Positions 39,441-51,102 of a stretch of DNA of 64,000 nucleotides are shown here, piece after piece (position 1 is the first letter of the stretch; every line of letters begins with the position of its first letter). The stretch lies in assembly GCA_958295665.1 (NCBI GenBank), contig OY282558.1:23931409-23995408 (forward strand), in the 5' to 3' direction. Origin of the DNA: Tipula vernalis (taxonomy: Eukaryota; Arthropoda; Insecta; Diptera; Tipulidae). The translations under genes were made by a program, and so were the position numbers. Below the pieces are notes generated by a model, which was not told the origin of the DNA, did not search any database, and worked only from the letters and a program-made list of their open reading frames with translations.

Positions 39441-41090
39441 ACATCTTATGAAAAAATGGAAAAACAACGCTTTCCAATAAGGTCGTTTTTGGTCGTTAAA
39501 AACCAATTTCAAAAAATTGATGTTACGCCATATTAATCAATATGTACCTATTAAATAAATTCAAATTTCAAATTAAAAAAATTTAAATGTATTCATAATC
39601 AACAATTTTCAATTGAATTTCATTTTCAGAATTGAAACGATAATTGCAAAGTTACGGAAAATACAACCTAAAGTAAATAGTTTATGTAAAATTAGAATTT
39701 TGAAAATCATACAAAAAATGAGTTGCTCTTAAGCAAAGTATACTGGAGAGTTCTGAGTGAAATTGATAACTACTACATTTTCAGAATATGTTTTACTAGT
39801 AGACTGTCGTGAATTATTGTAGTGAATCTTGCTGGGTTGTGATGTTAATGTCAGTGGTTTTTCAGCAGGGTATTCGGTATTGCCACTATTGTATTTTGAT
39901 TTTAATGTAACATATTGTTGGAATTTCTTGGGCTTTCTGTCATCTCTTGAACTCTATACAGCGATGTTCTTGGGCTTAATTGATTCGTCTTGAGATGACA
40001 ATTTCTTGTGGTGAGCTTGTCCCCACTTTTATATTCTCTCGACGTTTGAATTTCGAAGCATTTTTAAAGTTCTCTATATCGGCTCCCCAAGCTATGTGCA
40101 TAAAACAAAACCTGATACACAAGTTTTAAGGTATGTGTTTGGCAACCTGCGTCTGCCTAGTCTTGACCTGTCCCGCCAGTTATGTATTTCTCGTTTCGCT
40201 AAGTTTATTTATTCAAACGTTACAATCAAATTTTATAGATTGAACGCTTGCGGCTTATTGTTTGTTAATCAGTTCAATTCAATTTATAGGAGTGCTTTTA
40301 CAATGATTTTAAACAAATACTGTACATATACTTGTATAGAAATTCATTCTAAAGATTCTAAATTAACTGAAAATTTAGGTTTAATCGAAATTTTAGAATT
40401 TTTAAAAATTTTTACTCCTAATTGATTTAGAACAGGTTTAATTTTGGATAAATTAAAAAACTTTTTATCTAAACGATATCCAAAACCTCCTGATGATATA
40501 CATAATTTCTTTAAGTTTCCCCAAATTCGCATTTTTATTTAAGAATTTGTAGGAAATCTAAAATATGGTTAAAAGAGCTTTGTCCAACTGACGGTAATCC
40601 GATTTTCATACTAATCAAATCTAACATTACAAACAGAACACACATAATTCTATATTTAACCAGTTTTGAATCTTTCGTAGGAATCTGTAATGTGAATGTC
40701 TTTTATACAATTGTCATATTATACAATTGTACAATCTATTCTAATAATTCAATTCATCGGATGCCAATGCCAACAATCTTCATCTTCAGTTATTTTGTTG
40801 ACATTAGTAATTTAACTTAATGTTTAAAATCGCGAATATTGACTTAGGTAAATTAACCACAGAGAAAACCCCGAAAACACAGATAGCTAATGTAAATATG
40901 TATATCGACATTTAACTAATGTTAGGCAACATAAAACGGACTTTTCCCAATTTGAGATTCGATTATTAAATTATTATATTAACAAAACTTGCAATTATAA
41001 TTTCAGCCACTGTGTGTCAATCAAAACACTACGAAGGTGGGTGGTGGTGGTGGTGGTATTTTAAAATGAAATAATTTTTATTTGGTTTAG
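39441..41090. other. AT-rich region, no gene seen; GGT microsatellite at its end
   Basis: No coding exon was recognised, and the frame at 40096-40425 shows no motif. At 41022-41064 the sequence AATCAAAACACTACGA is followed by a GGTGG-type simple repeat and ATTTTAAAATGAAAT. The same block recurs at 43259-43308 next to the intact tRNA-Trp, indicating an old local duplication. Confidence 0.45.
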
Positions 41091-41099
41091 GGCTCTTTT

Positions 41100-41650
41100 T
41101 ATTTCTTTTTTACTAATTAAAGCTTTAGCTTTCGAACCCTATTCGGATTCATTTTCAAAAGCGTAATGAAAAATATATCAAAAAATTCCTTCTTTTATAC
41201 ATAAATCAAAAAATAAAGCAATCACAAATTTTTATTAAAACCGACTTTTCATGGAACGCCCAGCTATGTATTTTCGAAGAAAAACTTTGCTAATGCGCTT
41301 TCATGTAAAAACGGTTGTACAATTGAAATGAAGTTGCATGAGGCAGAAAACAATTTAGATGAACAAATCATAAGAGTTCTTCAATGACATTTATTGAATT
41401 TGTACTTGATTTAATTTGTAGCATTTCCAAAATCGATTTTTTTCTAAAATTTTTTTATTTCTCGAGAATTTTTATGTTATCTAAATTGATTTGATGGTTT
41501 GTATTTTTCAGATGTCGTGTAAGTGCACTGATGCTTAAATTTTGATCTTTATTTATGTCACTTTTGTGTTAGTAAAATCTTTTTTCTAAAAATTGTTTCG
41601 TCTGTCCTGTGTAGGTAGCGTTGCAACTACATTCTACCTGATAAATAACG
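41100..41650 (-). mobile_element. Second Penelope-like fragment (GIY-YIG end)
   Basis: Reading the minus strand from about 41645, one frame gives VECSCNATYTGQTKQFLEKRF, then HKSDINKD and LSISALTRHLKN. This is the cysteine pair, the YTGQT of the GIY-YIG fold and the following helix of a PLE endonuclease, broken by stops. Downstream, at about 41163-41122, a stem-loop ends in TTCGAAAGC, comparable to the GATCGAAAC stem-loop after the endonuclease of the first PLE. The protein sequence differs clearly from the copy at 18418-18921, so it is a different family. Confidence 0.7.
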
Positions 41651-41669
41651 TTTGATTAAAAAGATCTTA

Positions 41670-41728
41670 TGACCCCGGCGTGATTTGAACACGCAACCTT
41701 CTGATCTGAAGTCAGACGCGCTACCGTT
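41670..41728 (-). pseudogene. Truncated tRNA-Trp copy with TCA anticodon
   Basis: The 3' three-quarters of a tRNA nearly identical to the tRNA-Trp at 43349-43420 are present: the D-arm end, anticodon arm, T arm and 3' acceptor strand. The loop reads CTTCAGA instead of CTCCAGA, so the anticodon would be TCA. The first 13-15 bases of the gene are replaced by a poly-T run, the apparent poly-A tail of the adjoining minus-strand LINE. Without the 5' acceptor strand it cannot fold as a tRNA. Confidence 0.85.
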
Positions 41729-43205
41729 TTTTTTTGTTGTTTTTTTAATATCATTTTTAATTTTAGCTTTTAATATTTACATTTTTGATGACCAAAGAAT
41801 ATTACAAAAAACGTCATGATATGTTTCATATTTTTGAATGTCTCTGATCCTCAGAGTATTTAATTTGTACTCTTTTCTGTATGATTTTATTCTTCGTTAT
41901 TGATTTTTTTTTATATTGTGACTTATTTGGTTTAATTTTTTGTTGGCATAATTAGGATATTAAACATTGCCATAATCACTTTCTTTAATTAACGCTTATA
42001 GACTTATTTAAATTTTACAACTTAAGGTAGTTGTAACCACCAGTACTTTTCTTTGCTCTTGATGAATTTCTGTTTTTCAATAAGTTTAAACGCAGTGCTA
42101 TACCTTATGTGTTCCGATGGATTATTGAATTTTGTAGAGTCAAATCCTTTTTCGTTCGGTGTTCTTTTAGTATGGTAAATTGTTGGTATTTGGTTTTCAT
42201 TTTGAATGTATCCAATTTGGTCTAGATAAATAAATGTTTCCGGTCCAGGAATATTATTAATTGCAATGTTTTTTTTAATATTATTTGATCGGCATAATGC
42301 GGTCCAAATATAACTGAATTGCTAACGTTGTTAGTGGCTTTTAATATATGTATGATTTCGAATTAGCTTCGTAATGGTTTTGGTTGGAAATATAATGACT
42401 GTATCCGATTTCCGCTTTATGAAATTGTCCGCTACAACGTCTGATGCAGCTTCTCTCGAACTTCCTTATCCTTTCCATATAACTTGCGCAGCAATTGAAC
42501 CAAATTGGGCAGCCATACGTAATGATTGGTCTGATAATTGTTTGGTAACAAATTCTTTTAACACTTGAACTAATAAATTTTGAATTGAATATTTTGGAGT
42601 TTGCCAGAAGTACCTGCTTAGCTTTTGTGATTTGTATATTAATATGATCATTCTGGTAACAAAATCGATCCAGATAAATTCCCAGGGATTTTACACCTTT
42701 TTTCTGCTCAGTATCGTTTCACATTTATTTTCGTTAATTTGAATTCGCCATGTTTTTAGAAATTTTGTTACGAAGTTCATCGTATTTTGGATATTATTTT
42801 GAATATCTTTTATTTTTGGAGAGGAGCTATATATCACTATGTCGTCTGCATAAGCTATTGTTTGCATTTTTTCAGAATTCAATTTTTCGTTCATTATTAG
42901 ATTTCTGGTGTAAATATTAAACAGAACTGGTGCGTGCGTTTATTGTTCCTTGTTGTAGCCCATTTTATAGTTTAAAGATATGTTTAGATGATTCCGTTCC
43001 TGTTGTTGTTATAAAATTTCTGTTGCACAACAAATCTATCAATATTTGAATGATGTTCTTATCAAATTTTAATTTTTCGAGTTTAAATATCAACCCATCT
43101 ATAACCAAACTGATTCAAACGCTTTAGCCATATCAATCATCACCGCTCCCGTGCATTTGTTGTTATTGATGTTTCGACATACATCTAAGGTAAGTTTGGT
43201 TATTG
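41729..43205 (-). mobile_element. Non-LTR retrotransposon, minus strand, inserted in a tRNA-Trp copy
   Basis: The minus strand encodes decayed RT pieces in order: GAVMIDMAKAFESVW (near 43130), FDKNIIQILIDLLCNRN (near 43040), GLQQGTINAPVLFNIYTRN (near 42930) and TIAYADDIVIYSSS with the catalytic ADD (42691-42894). Frameshifts and stops lie between them. The poly-A tail is at 41726-41745 on the plus strand as poly-T and abuts the tRNA-Trp fragment. The 5' end is truncated near 43200. The GLQQGT wording suggests an R1/LOA-type LINE, but the clade is unsure. Confidence 0.75.
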
Positions 43206-43348
43206 CGTGTAAAATAGACTTTTTCCAATTTAAAATTATTATGTTAACAAAACCGTGGTAATCAAAACACTACGATGGTGGGTGGTGGTGGTGATATTTT
43301 AAAATGAAATTAGATTTATTCATATTTGCTAAATTAAAAAGATATTAT

Positions 43349-43420
43349 TGACCCCGACGTGATTTGAACACGCAACCTTCTGATCTGGAGTCAGACGCGC
43401 TACCGTTGCGCCACGGAGTC
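43349..43420 (-). tRNA. tRNA-Trp (CCA)
   Basis: Seventy-two bases fold as a full cloverleaf. The acceptor stem is GACTCCG with CGGGGTC (one T-G pair), the anticodon stem TCTGA with TCAGA, and the loop CTCCAGA with anticodon CCA. The T arm is GCGTG TTCAAAT CACGT and the discriminator base is A. A run of five T follows within about 11 bases and can act as the RNA polymerase III terminator. Confidence 0.96.
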
Positions 43421-45266
43421 TTATAACTCAACATAAGTAAATTCTTATCAAGCTTTAAATTGCGGGCTACGCCAAATAGCAAAATAGAAAATAATAAATT
43501 GATTTGTCTTTGTATTTCTCTACACATTTGTAAGTTTCTAACGTAAATACCTGTACATTTCTACGTTATATGTACAATGACCATTCTAATTCAACTAGAT
43601 ACGCTTTCCTTGATCAAAATTAAATTATGCAATTGAATCGCTAAATCGTCGCTAAATGAGTACAATAATAATAGATAATAAATTTGTAACCCAATAATTG
43701 CGACCCGCACATGTATTTAAGTGTTCATCTATTAAAATGTTATTGTATTATGTTCTTGTATTATTATCTTCAATTCGTCATTGAACAGTTTAATTCAAAA
43801 ATTCGCAGTTAATCAATACTTCTCGTTCGGTGCAAAAAACATTTAGCATTTCAAACTAACAAATTTCAATTAGTTTATCGCCTTAATATTTCAGAATGAT
43901 ATCAAAAATAAAATCAACATCATCAGTTGTTCGCAAGCTCGGTTCAAATTTTAATCATACTTCTATTTTTTTTTGAGTGGAATTTATGTAAACGCGACTA
44001 ATCGTTAATTTCTATATTTTTTCATGAATCGTATATTAATTATTTATAAAGATAGAAACTATGCGAAATTGTTTATACATTCACGCATGTAGAACGACAG
44101 TCTAAAAATATATAAAATAAATCTAGCGCGTATTCATTGCCACTTTGTCAGTTACTTACTTACACTTACACATTATTGTGTTATCGTCTAGTATATGATT
44201 AATGATTGGAATCGATCTCTCACGTACTTGAATCATATACCTTTTAATTTTATGATTTTTGCTTAACAACAAATAATATTTAGTCTTTTCGGATAATGTG
44301 AATTTTGGACAGGATAAGAAAATCAATAGATACTCCTATTTTTTACGTTTTATAATAGATTACGACATGAAGGTGTCCTTCGTGACTCTATACAATGACT
44401 AAAAATTCTGATTAGTTAAATGTTGAAGAATTCATTTAAAGATTTATTATTTGAACAATATAGTCTGCAGTTACATACGTAGTATGTGGAAAAACAAAAC
44501 ACGTTGGAAACGTATAGCATTATTCTTAAAAAAAATGATAGGGTTTCTGTAATGACCGGTTTTCCTTCTTATGTAAAGGTTGAAACAAACACCAAAAACT
44601 TTTTCTCCTGTAAGTCGAGAATGATTCGTAAATTGTAAATTTCTTTCTTATGCAGAAAGCCCAATATAAACTTGCTTATAAAGAGAAATGAGCTGTTATT
44701 TTTGAAAGTGGTATTAAGTCCATTTTTCCAAAAATTAAGTTATTGAAAACAATACAAAAAAATGACAGTATAATCTTTCTAACGGTAAACAATTTATAGT
44801 CCAAATAAAAAAAATGAATCCTTAATACTTGTGCAATAAAAGAAAAAATTCAAAATTCCGTATATTTTTGCATTATCTCATTTCAACAAAATATGGACTT
44901 ATATCACTTTCAAAAATAACAACTCAAATATAAGCAATAGCGATTTTTCTCAGAAAGCGCCATCGCCTTTTTTATCAAGGCTTGCGAAACCCTGATATTT
45001 TGGATATTTTTGGGAAATGCCTTTAAATAATAATTGCCTTAAGTCATTCGTTGAGTAATAAAACAAACATTGAATAAACCTCCAACCACCTTAAAACCGA
45101 AAAATCAGTTCCACACATTTTATATAGGTTTTCATTACAGTCTATAGCAGTACACATCATATACGATTTTATAAAAATCTTTCTTAGAGTATGCAAATGA
45201 TTGTATTTTATATTAACTTAGAAATATTGGAATGTGCGTATCTTTCTTAAAAATTATAACTCTCAA
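43421..45266. other. Spacer between tRNA-Trp and tRNA-Gly
   Basis: No gene was recognised. The one clear structure is the inverted repeat at about 44671-44950, listed separately. The rest is AT-rich with no open frame above 60 codons. Confidence 0.5.
44671..44950. repeat. Inverted repeat, foldback MITE-like
   Basis: The left arm (TGTTATTTTTGAAAGTGGTA then TTAAGTCCAT, from 44693) pairs with the right arm (ATGGACTTATATCACTTTCA then AAAATAACA, ending near 44925). Weaker pairing extends outward through TTGCTTATA on both sides. The centre is AT-rich and non-coding. No target duplication was identified with confidence. Confidence 0.65.
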
Positions 45267-45337
45267 GCATCGGTGGTTCAGTGGTAGAATGCTCGCCTGC
45301 CACGCGGGCGGCCCGGGTTCGATTCCCGGCCGATGCA
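45267..45337 (+). tRNA. tRNA-Gly (GCC)
   Basis: A 71-base cloverleaf. The acceptor stem is GCATCGG/CCGATGC, the D arm carries GGTTCAGTGGTAGAATG, the anticodon loop is CTGCCAC with anticodon GCC, and the T loop is GGTTCGATTCC. The discriminator is A. Downstream T-runs provide termination. Confidence 0.97.
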
Positions 45338-47295
45338 AATTTTTATTTTTATTTTTTTACCTATCAGTAAATTAAATTTTACACGAAAGTCTAAATGAAT
45401 AATTAAAATTAAAATTTGAAGTTAGTTGGCAATCTAGCAGTTCAAATTTAAATATTATACCAACCACTTTCATTAATTTAGTACCAAATTTTAAGTTTAC
45501 TCACAGACGTTCACCTTTATCTTTTGATAATCGTTACATTCATATGTTTGTATGTACTACATACATATACGAGTATATAGAGTAAAAACTAAAAACACAA
45601 TAAAGTTGCAACAAGTTTCAGTATTTGAATATTTTATTAATAATTATCTTTTATTTTTGTTTGTGAACACATTCAAAGTAAAACATGATTTTAAACCAAA
45701 TAAATCAAAAACAGAAAATTTATTTTTGATGGCTTAAATTTCGAAGAAACGACCAAGACTGCGTATAAACATAATACCCAATAAGAGAACATAATATTAC
45801 AAAGAAATTATTCATAAGAAATTTGATAAGCATAAGGATAACACATTCAATATTTATTTATTCGATTTTATTTTGGAATATTTTTGGAATATAAGTAATT
45901 AATAAAAAGCACTCAACTTTATACAATAGTTCCCGCTGTTTTACGGTATTGTTAAAAATTTTTGGATGATTCTGTATTAAGTACGTATATTTACGGTTTT
46001 ATAGCAGTTTTTGTTAAATTTTAACAGTTATAAAATAACGAATCTTGCTGATGACAAACCTACTTTATTGAAGTTATTTAAACAAATAATTTATGGCCCA
46101 AATTTAATAGATCGTCTTTTTTCGATCGGTTGTATTAAATTGTGTTTAAATAATTTATCTGCTTGTTTGGTTACTTATTCGTGCCAAATTTCATTTTTGT
46201 CTTCTGAAAGATGCAATTTAAATAAGTCGGTTTGATTATTTGCCGATCCCACTTACTTCACCGTTTTTAAGATAAATTTGTTCAACGTCTGTTGTCTCTA
46301 TACTTAACAACTAAAACAATAGGTAATACGCGTTATTCTTATTCAATCGTCAAACCTTTTAATATACATACAGTACATACATATGGTATGACTTAAAACT
46401 AATAAATCGCAACGCATCTATCATAAAATGGATCAAAACATTCCAATGTTATTCGATATTTAATTTTGATATGAATACATGAGTTTCAGGTTTCTTGAGA
46501 AAAAAAAACAACTTTAGATTAAAATAAAATATGAGATGAATAAGCACGTTTAATATTGGTTGATTGTGCTTAATAGTTGCTAGCTATTATTTTCTAATTT
46601 TAATATAAACCTATAGGTGGCTTGAATTTTTTTCAAAATTAAAATGCTCCTAGTATAACGTAAATCCGTAATTTTGTAGGACCAATAAGCATTTTATCTC
46701 TTGTCTTGTTTTATTTATTAAAGATCTGACTAAAATTTAATACCAACAAATTATCTAGCCATCCATTAGTATGTATCAATCCATCATTTGCCTATTAGCC
46801 CAAATACATATATTATAAAATTCAGTTAATATTAATACATACATATTGTAAATTGAAGGGTTTTTGAAGCAGGATAAATTTAATCTAAAGTTAAATATAA
46901 TATTACAAAAGATTGTAAATAGTAACTAAAAAGAAATTCTTCAAAATTGCGATTGATAAACTTTATTGCCATCATAATAATTCATTTCACTTAGGTACGA
47001 AAAATTATGTCTGGTAAATTGCCACCTCTAGCATTGATGCCAACTTCCGCTCGTTTTTAAGCACTTTGCAAGACGTGCCGGTCTGGCAAGAGATGCTTGA
47101 ACGATTTCTGTTCACCTCGTGAAAAATAGTCTTTTATTAATTAAACTTTTGAACAATTTTGTTATTGCCGAAAGTATAGCAATTCCTCTATAATTTCGAA
47201 AATAATTGCATGATGAGAGCTTCCATATTTTGGAGAAAATGCCTATACGAAGACTTAATTTAATCAAAGTTAATCTATCATCATCATATTTGTTA
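45338..47295. other. AT-rich region, no gene seen
   Basis: Short frames (45552-45737, 46011-46235) show no motif and are compositionally biased. No RNA gene or clear repeat was found before the hairpin at 47296. Confidence 0.5.
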
Positions 47296-47403
47296 ATCTA
47301 GAAGTGAGAACTTCATGACATTTTATCAGAAAATTATACTCGCTACCATCAGGTCGCGGGTATAATTTTCTGATAAAATGTCATGAAGTTCTCACTTCTA
47401 GAT
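47296..47403. repeat. Perfect 43-bp inverted repeat, 22-bp loop
   Basis: The left arm (47296-47338, starting ATCTAGAAGTGAGAACTTCA) and the right arm (47361-47403) are exact reverse complements as far as I can check by eye. The loop contains GCTACCATCAGGT, which recurs directly after the right arm (47409-47420). It sits at the edge of a minus-strand LINE fragment and seems to have arisen by local inverted duplication of that sequence. Confidence 0.9.
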
Positions 47404-47426
47404 ACCCGCTACCATCAGGTCCAGCC

Positions 47427-48179
47427 GGTGGTTTGGCGTCTATTGGAGGGGGGGATCAAAGTTGAGTAGATTAATATACCAGCTCCGTAACCTTCCAGTA
47501 GGGTGCGCATCACGTGTGCTGTTCTGGTCTTGTCATTAGGCAGCTGCGTGATGGGTACAATTGTGTAAGGGGTAACCTGTTCACAATTCGCAAGTGTACG
47601 TACTGCCTCCTCGTGGCAACCACTGGTAACTAAGGCCACTTGGCACATCTTTGGCCATTTGGCAAAGGCTAAAGTACGGCGCTAAAGGAGAAAACCTTGA
47701 CAAAAAACCCTAATCTAAGGTGGAACCATATGCCGAAAGATGAATGGCTGATAGGTTAATCAGCCCAAAATATGCGGACTCTGGATACCAGGCACCCTCC
47801 AGTTTTATTTAGCCTTACTGTAGTAAAGCTGGGTGACCTACAGGTGATTTGCAATTCCGAGCAACTCGTAAGAGTAAAATCAAACGGAATACGGGGCAGG
47901 AGTAGGAATATACGGGAGTGGGACAACCCTCTCGAAGTCCTTGAGCTCCAATGCTACCGTCTTTCTAGCGGAACTACATGCTGTAGTAAACATCTAGGAG
48001 GGAGAGCAATAAGCCCAGATAGTATGTATCACGTACCGGGAGGCAGTATCGTCAGGTTCATTAAGAACCTGAATATTGACTGGACGGATAATTAAGCAGG
48101 GGCCAGCACAATAGATCTTTTAGGTCGCAGTGCGAAGTGGCTGATCGCCCGCATGGCCCCCCCAATAATAATAATAATA
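47427..48179 (+). mobile_element. 5'-truncated LINE-like copy with (AAT)n tail and target duplication
   Basis: A roughly 750-bp insertion is flanked by ATCAGGTCCAGCC on both sides (47414-47426 and 48180-48192) and ends in an AATAATAAT tail preceded by GGCCCCCCC. These are hallmarks of target-primed retrotransposition. Its 3' 427 bp match the element at 56835-57262 closely, in opposite orientation. An open frame (47772-48095, ending FIKNLNIDWTDN) is kept open in both copies. No RT motif is visible, so this is probably the 3' part of a larger element. Base composition is clearly more GC-rich than the surroundings. Confidence 0.82.
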
Positions 48180-48900
48180 ATCAGGTCCAGCCCCTTTATT
48201 GCAATTCAAGTTTCTTAGCGCACTTAATAGTTCCTGACATGACAACTTAAAATTCGTGGTTATATGAGAATTGGAAACATTATTTTCAGTATAGAGTTCG
48301 AAGTAGTACTCCTTCAAAATAATCAGCAAGCGGATTGCATGTCGCTTGTTTATTATTTAAAATCACTCCGTCAAGATTCATAACAACAGTTTTCTTCATA
48401 TAATCCATGAAATGGCAAAATCGCTTTTAGGGTCTTTTGTTATATCACCCTCAATTTGTAGAGATCTGTTTAACACATTGAATTCTGAGCGTAAAATACT
48501 GTATAAGTGATAGTTCGAATCTGTTGGATTAGATTTGTACAGTTTATGAATTTTGGCTTAACGTTTTTTTCAAATTAATAAGAGTATTATTATACCACGA
48601 TTCCTTTTTAACTCAAACAGATATTATTTTACGGATAGTAAATTGATCTACGGCAAAATTTAAAATTTCGTAAAAATTTTCAGTTCAATAATCGATAGTC
48701 TGTAAATTTGATACATTGTCCCAATCATCAACAGCGTCGAGAAACGTTTCCAGACCAACATAATCTCCATTTTTAAAACCTAAATAATATGATTTAAAAT
48801 TACGATTATAGTTAATAGAGTCATATGTATAATTACAAAGAATTTGTAAGATCGTTCCATGTTTTGATTTCAATGTTCATGTTGGTTGAGCAGAATACCA
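48180..48900 (-). mobile_element. Host LINE fragment (endonuclease-RT junction)
   Basis: Minus-strand frames give DAVDDWDNVSNLQTIDY and FAVDQFTIRKI, then KKESWYNNTLINLKK. Further along come MKKTVVMNLDGVILNN and ELLSALRNLNCNKGAGPD, the entry motif of a LINE reverse transcriptase. The GAGPD codons fall exactly at the target duplication of the element at 47427-48179, and the frame resumes beyond it at 47413 (GPDGSGY). Stops and frameshifts make it defunct. It may extend further toward 49900, where I cannot align it. Confidence 0.7.
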
Positions 48901-50862
48901 CATATACGAGTAATAAACTGCCATTGTTGTTTGGTATATGCTATTGAATTGTTTTGTCCCCAAGCTGAACATACTATCCAAGATGCGACACACAGTTATG
49001 TTGGTTGAAATAGGTATGCTGCCGGAACCTAAAAATAACCAGTTGTTAATTAATTTTCTTAGGTGTAATCAAGGCGATCTTATCGGTCGGTTGCCGAAGA
49101 GTGGACATAATAATATTGATTAATTGTAGAACTGCATCCTTACGGCTTTGACATTGTAAGAGTTAGGAAAGTATTCCTCGGACTTAAATATTTAAAATTA
49201 TGATGTCAAACTCTTTGTCAGAAACGTTATGAAATAAGTCCTTTGCCATAGTACGAATACCACTCGAATTATGGTAATAAACAGATAATTTAGCCTTAAA
49301 TGAGTTTCTGCTTAGACCAGCTAAGCTTCTTTGGTTTCTCGAGTTGCTGTTGATAAGATTGTTGTTGATGAGGTTATTGAATTAGTTGTTGATGGTCGAA
49401 GTGATTGTGCATTATTTCTCCATAGTTCATTCGTTTATAATAGAGGGTAGGGTGATTCCATAGCCGTTTTTTGGACGTGATGTTTTATATATAAATCTTT
49501 TAACCAAAACCCCCTTAGGCTAGAAAGAAGGTGACAAAACTTTGCTGGAGAAAGCTGCATTTAAACTAACCATAAACAATACAAAAGATAGCTTCGACTT
49601 GTCTGGTTCTTTAGGCAGCAGTATGCGGCAATAAACATTCTGCAGATTTACAAATTTTGACTTTAAATGATCGATTACGGCACTTTGCTCTATATATGGA
49701 TTTGGTCTACTATGAATTCGTTATTTGGCACGTTCACAGTATGAAGAGGTGAAATAAGTTCTCCAACGCCAATAACTTCCGGTGTGGAGTTGCCATTGTC
49801 GGTATTGTACGTAGTTGGTTGGTTGTCAAATAATCTGGACACTGTGTCAGCCATGGTTGTGCGGACAATCGCTGTGCTTCAATAGAGGTTTTCATAAACT
49901 CATTCTAAACTGAAAAGGACTCGAACAGTTTTACCACATAACCAGCTAATTCATCAAACTTTTCAACAACGGCAAAAATGGTAAACACGCAGGACAATAG
50001 TCTCAATTGTTTAATTTTCATTAGTTGGTTATACGTTGTATCGTTTGTCCTAACACATCTGAGGTAAAATAACATTTTGAACATATACATACACTACATG
50101 GGCATGTCTCATCATCGCGCCCATTCCATTTTTTTTATACTCCTGCACTGTATCGTTTGTGAATTAATTTTAAGATTTACCAACTTCCCGTACCACTAAA
50201 TAGATCACTAAAGTTCAAAAATCAAATGTTCGATGTAATTAAGTACAAAGAATCTACGTGCAAAATGTAAAACATTATTATGGTTATTATGTTTTGTTTT
50301 GTTTAGTTGGCTTTTAAAATTGTAGTCAAAACTATGTATATTATCGTCGTATTAATTTAAACGTTGTTGTACAATGGAATCAAATGGCATTTGAATTACA
50401 TTTTCTATCCATACATTTTTAAATCGCACTTCAAAATTCAACTCAAATTGGTTCGACTGTATGTATATCCTAGCGATGCGCGCTTTCTTGTTGATCTTCT
50501 CGCATTTTCACTCACATGTTTAGGCATACCATCAAGATTTTCATTTGAGCGGCTCGTAAGCTGTCTGACGCTACGCATTACATCTGTAATAACACCAATT
50601 TGAAGAAATGCTGCAACCGAATTTATTTTATGAAGGCTGGCGTAATGTAGCTGACCTAATTAACTCGCACATCAATTCATCACGTGAAAATGAGACTTAG
50701 ATAGTAATCATTTTTCAGTCATATCATGGAACATCTATCTTAATCTGCTATAAACATTTATTTTTTAAAAATAAGTACCTAACTATAAAATTCAGTTATT
50801 AATACAAATTGTCATTGAAAATCAACAACTTATAAAATATACCAAACAAATGTTTTGATGTA
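48901..50862. other. Region upstream of tRNA-Glu, probably old transposon sequence
   Basis: No cellular gene was recognised. Parts to about 49900 may be more of the minus-strand LINE, but no motif is firm. From 50100 to 50862 the sequence is AT-rich with no recognisable feature. Confidence 0.35.
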
Positions 50863-50934
50863 TCCCATGTTGTCTAGTGGCTAGGATATCTGGCTTTCAC
50901 CCAGAAGGCCCGGGTTCGATTCCCGGCATGGGAA
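50863..50934 (+). tRNA. tRNA-Glu (TTC)
   Basis: A 72-base cloverleaf. The acceptor stem is TCCCATG/CATGGGA, the D arm contains GTCTAGTGGCTAGGAT, and the anticodon loop is CTTTCAC with anticodon TTC. The T arm is CCGGGTTCGATTCCCGG and the discriminator is A. A long T-run directly after it serves as terminator. Confidence 0.97.
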
Positions 50935-51102
50935 TTTTTTTTTTTTCTAAATCGTAACTGATTTTATCTTATGCCGAGATATTAAAAGTAAAATATTCAA
51001 TTTATGATTCTAATGTTAGATTAATATTGTAATATAAATTGATGAGGTATGAAGATTTTTCATGCTTTGCTATGTAAAATAACGAATCAATTTGATTTCA
51101 TA

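Noticed and set aside
40096..40425. 109-codon plus-strand frame
   Set aside because: It has no recognisable domain and sits in transposon-rich DNA; it may be decayed element sequence but cannot be assigned.
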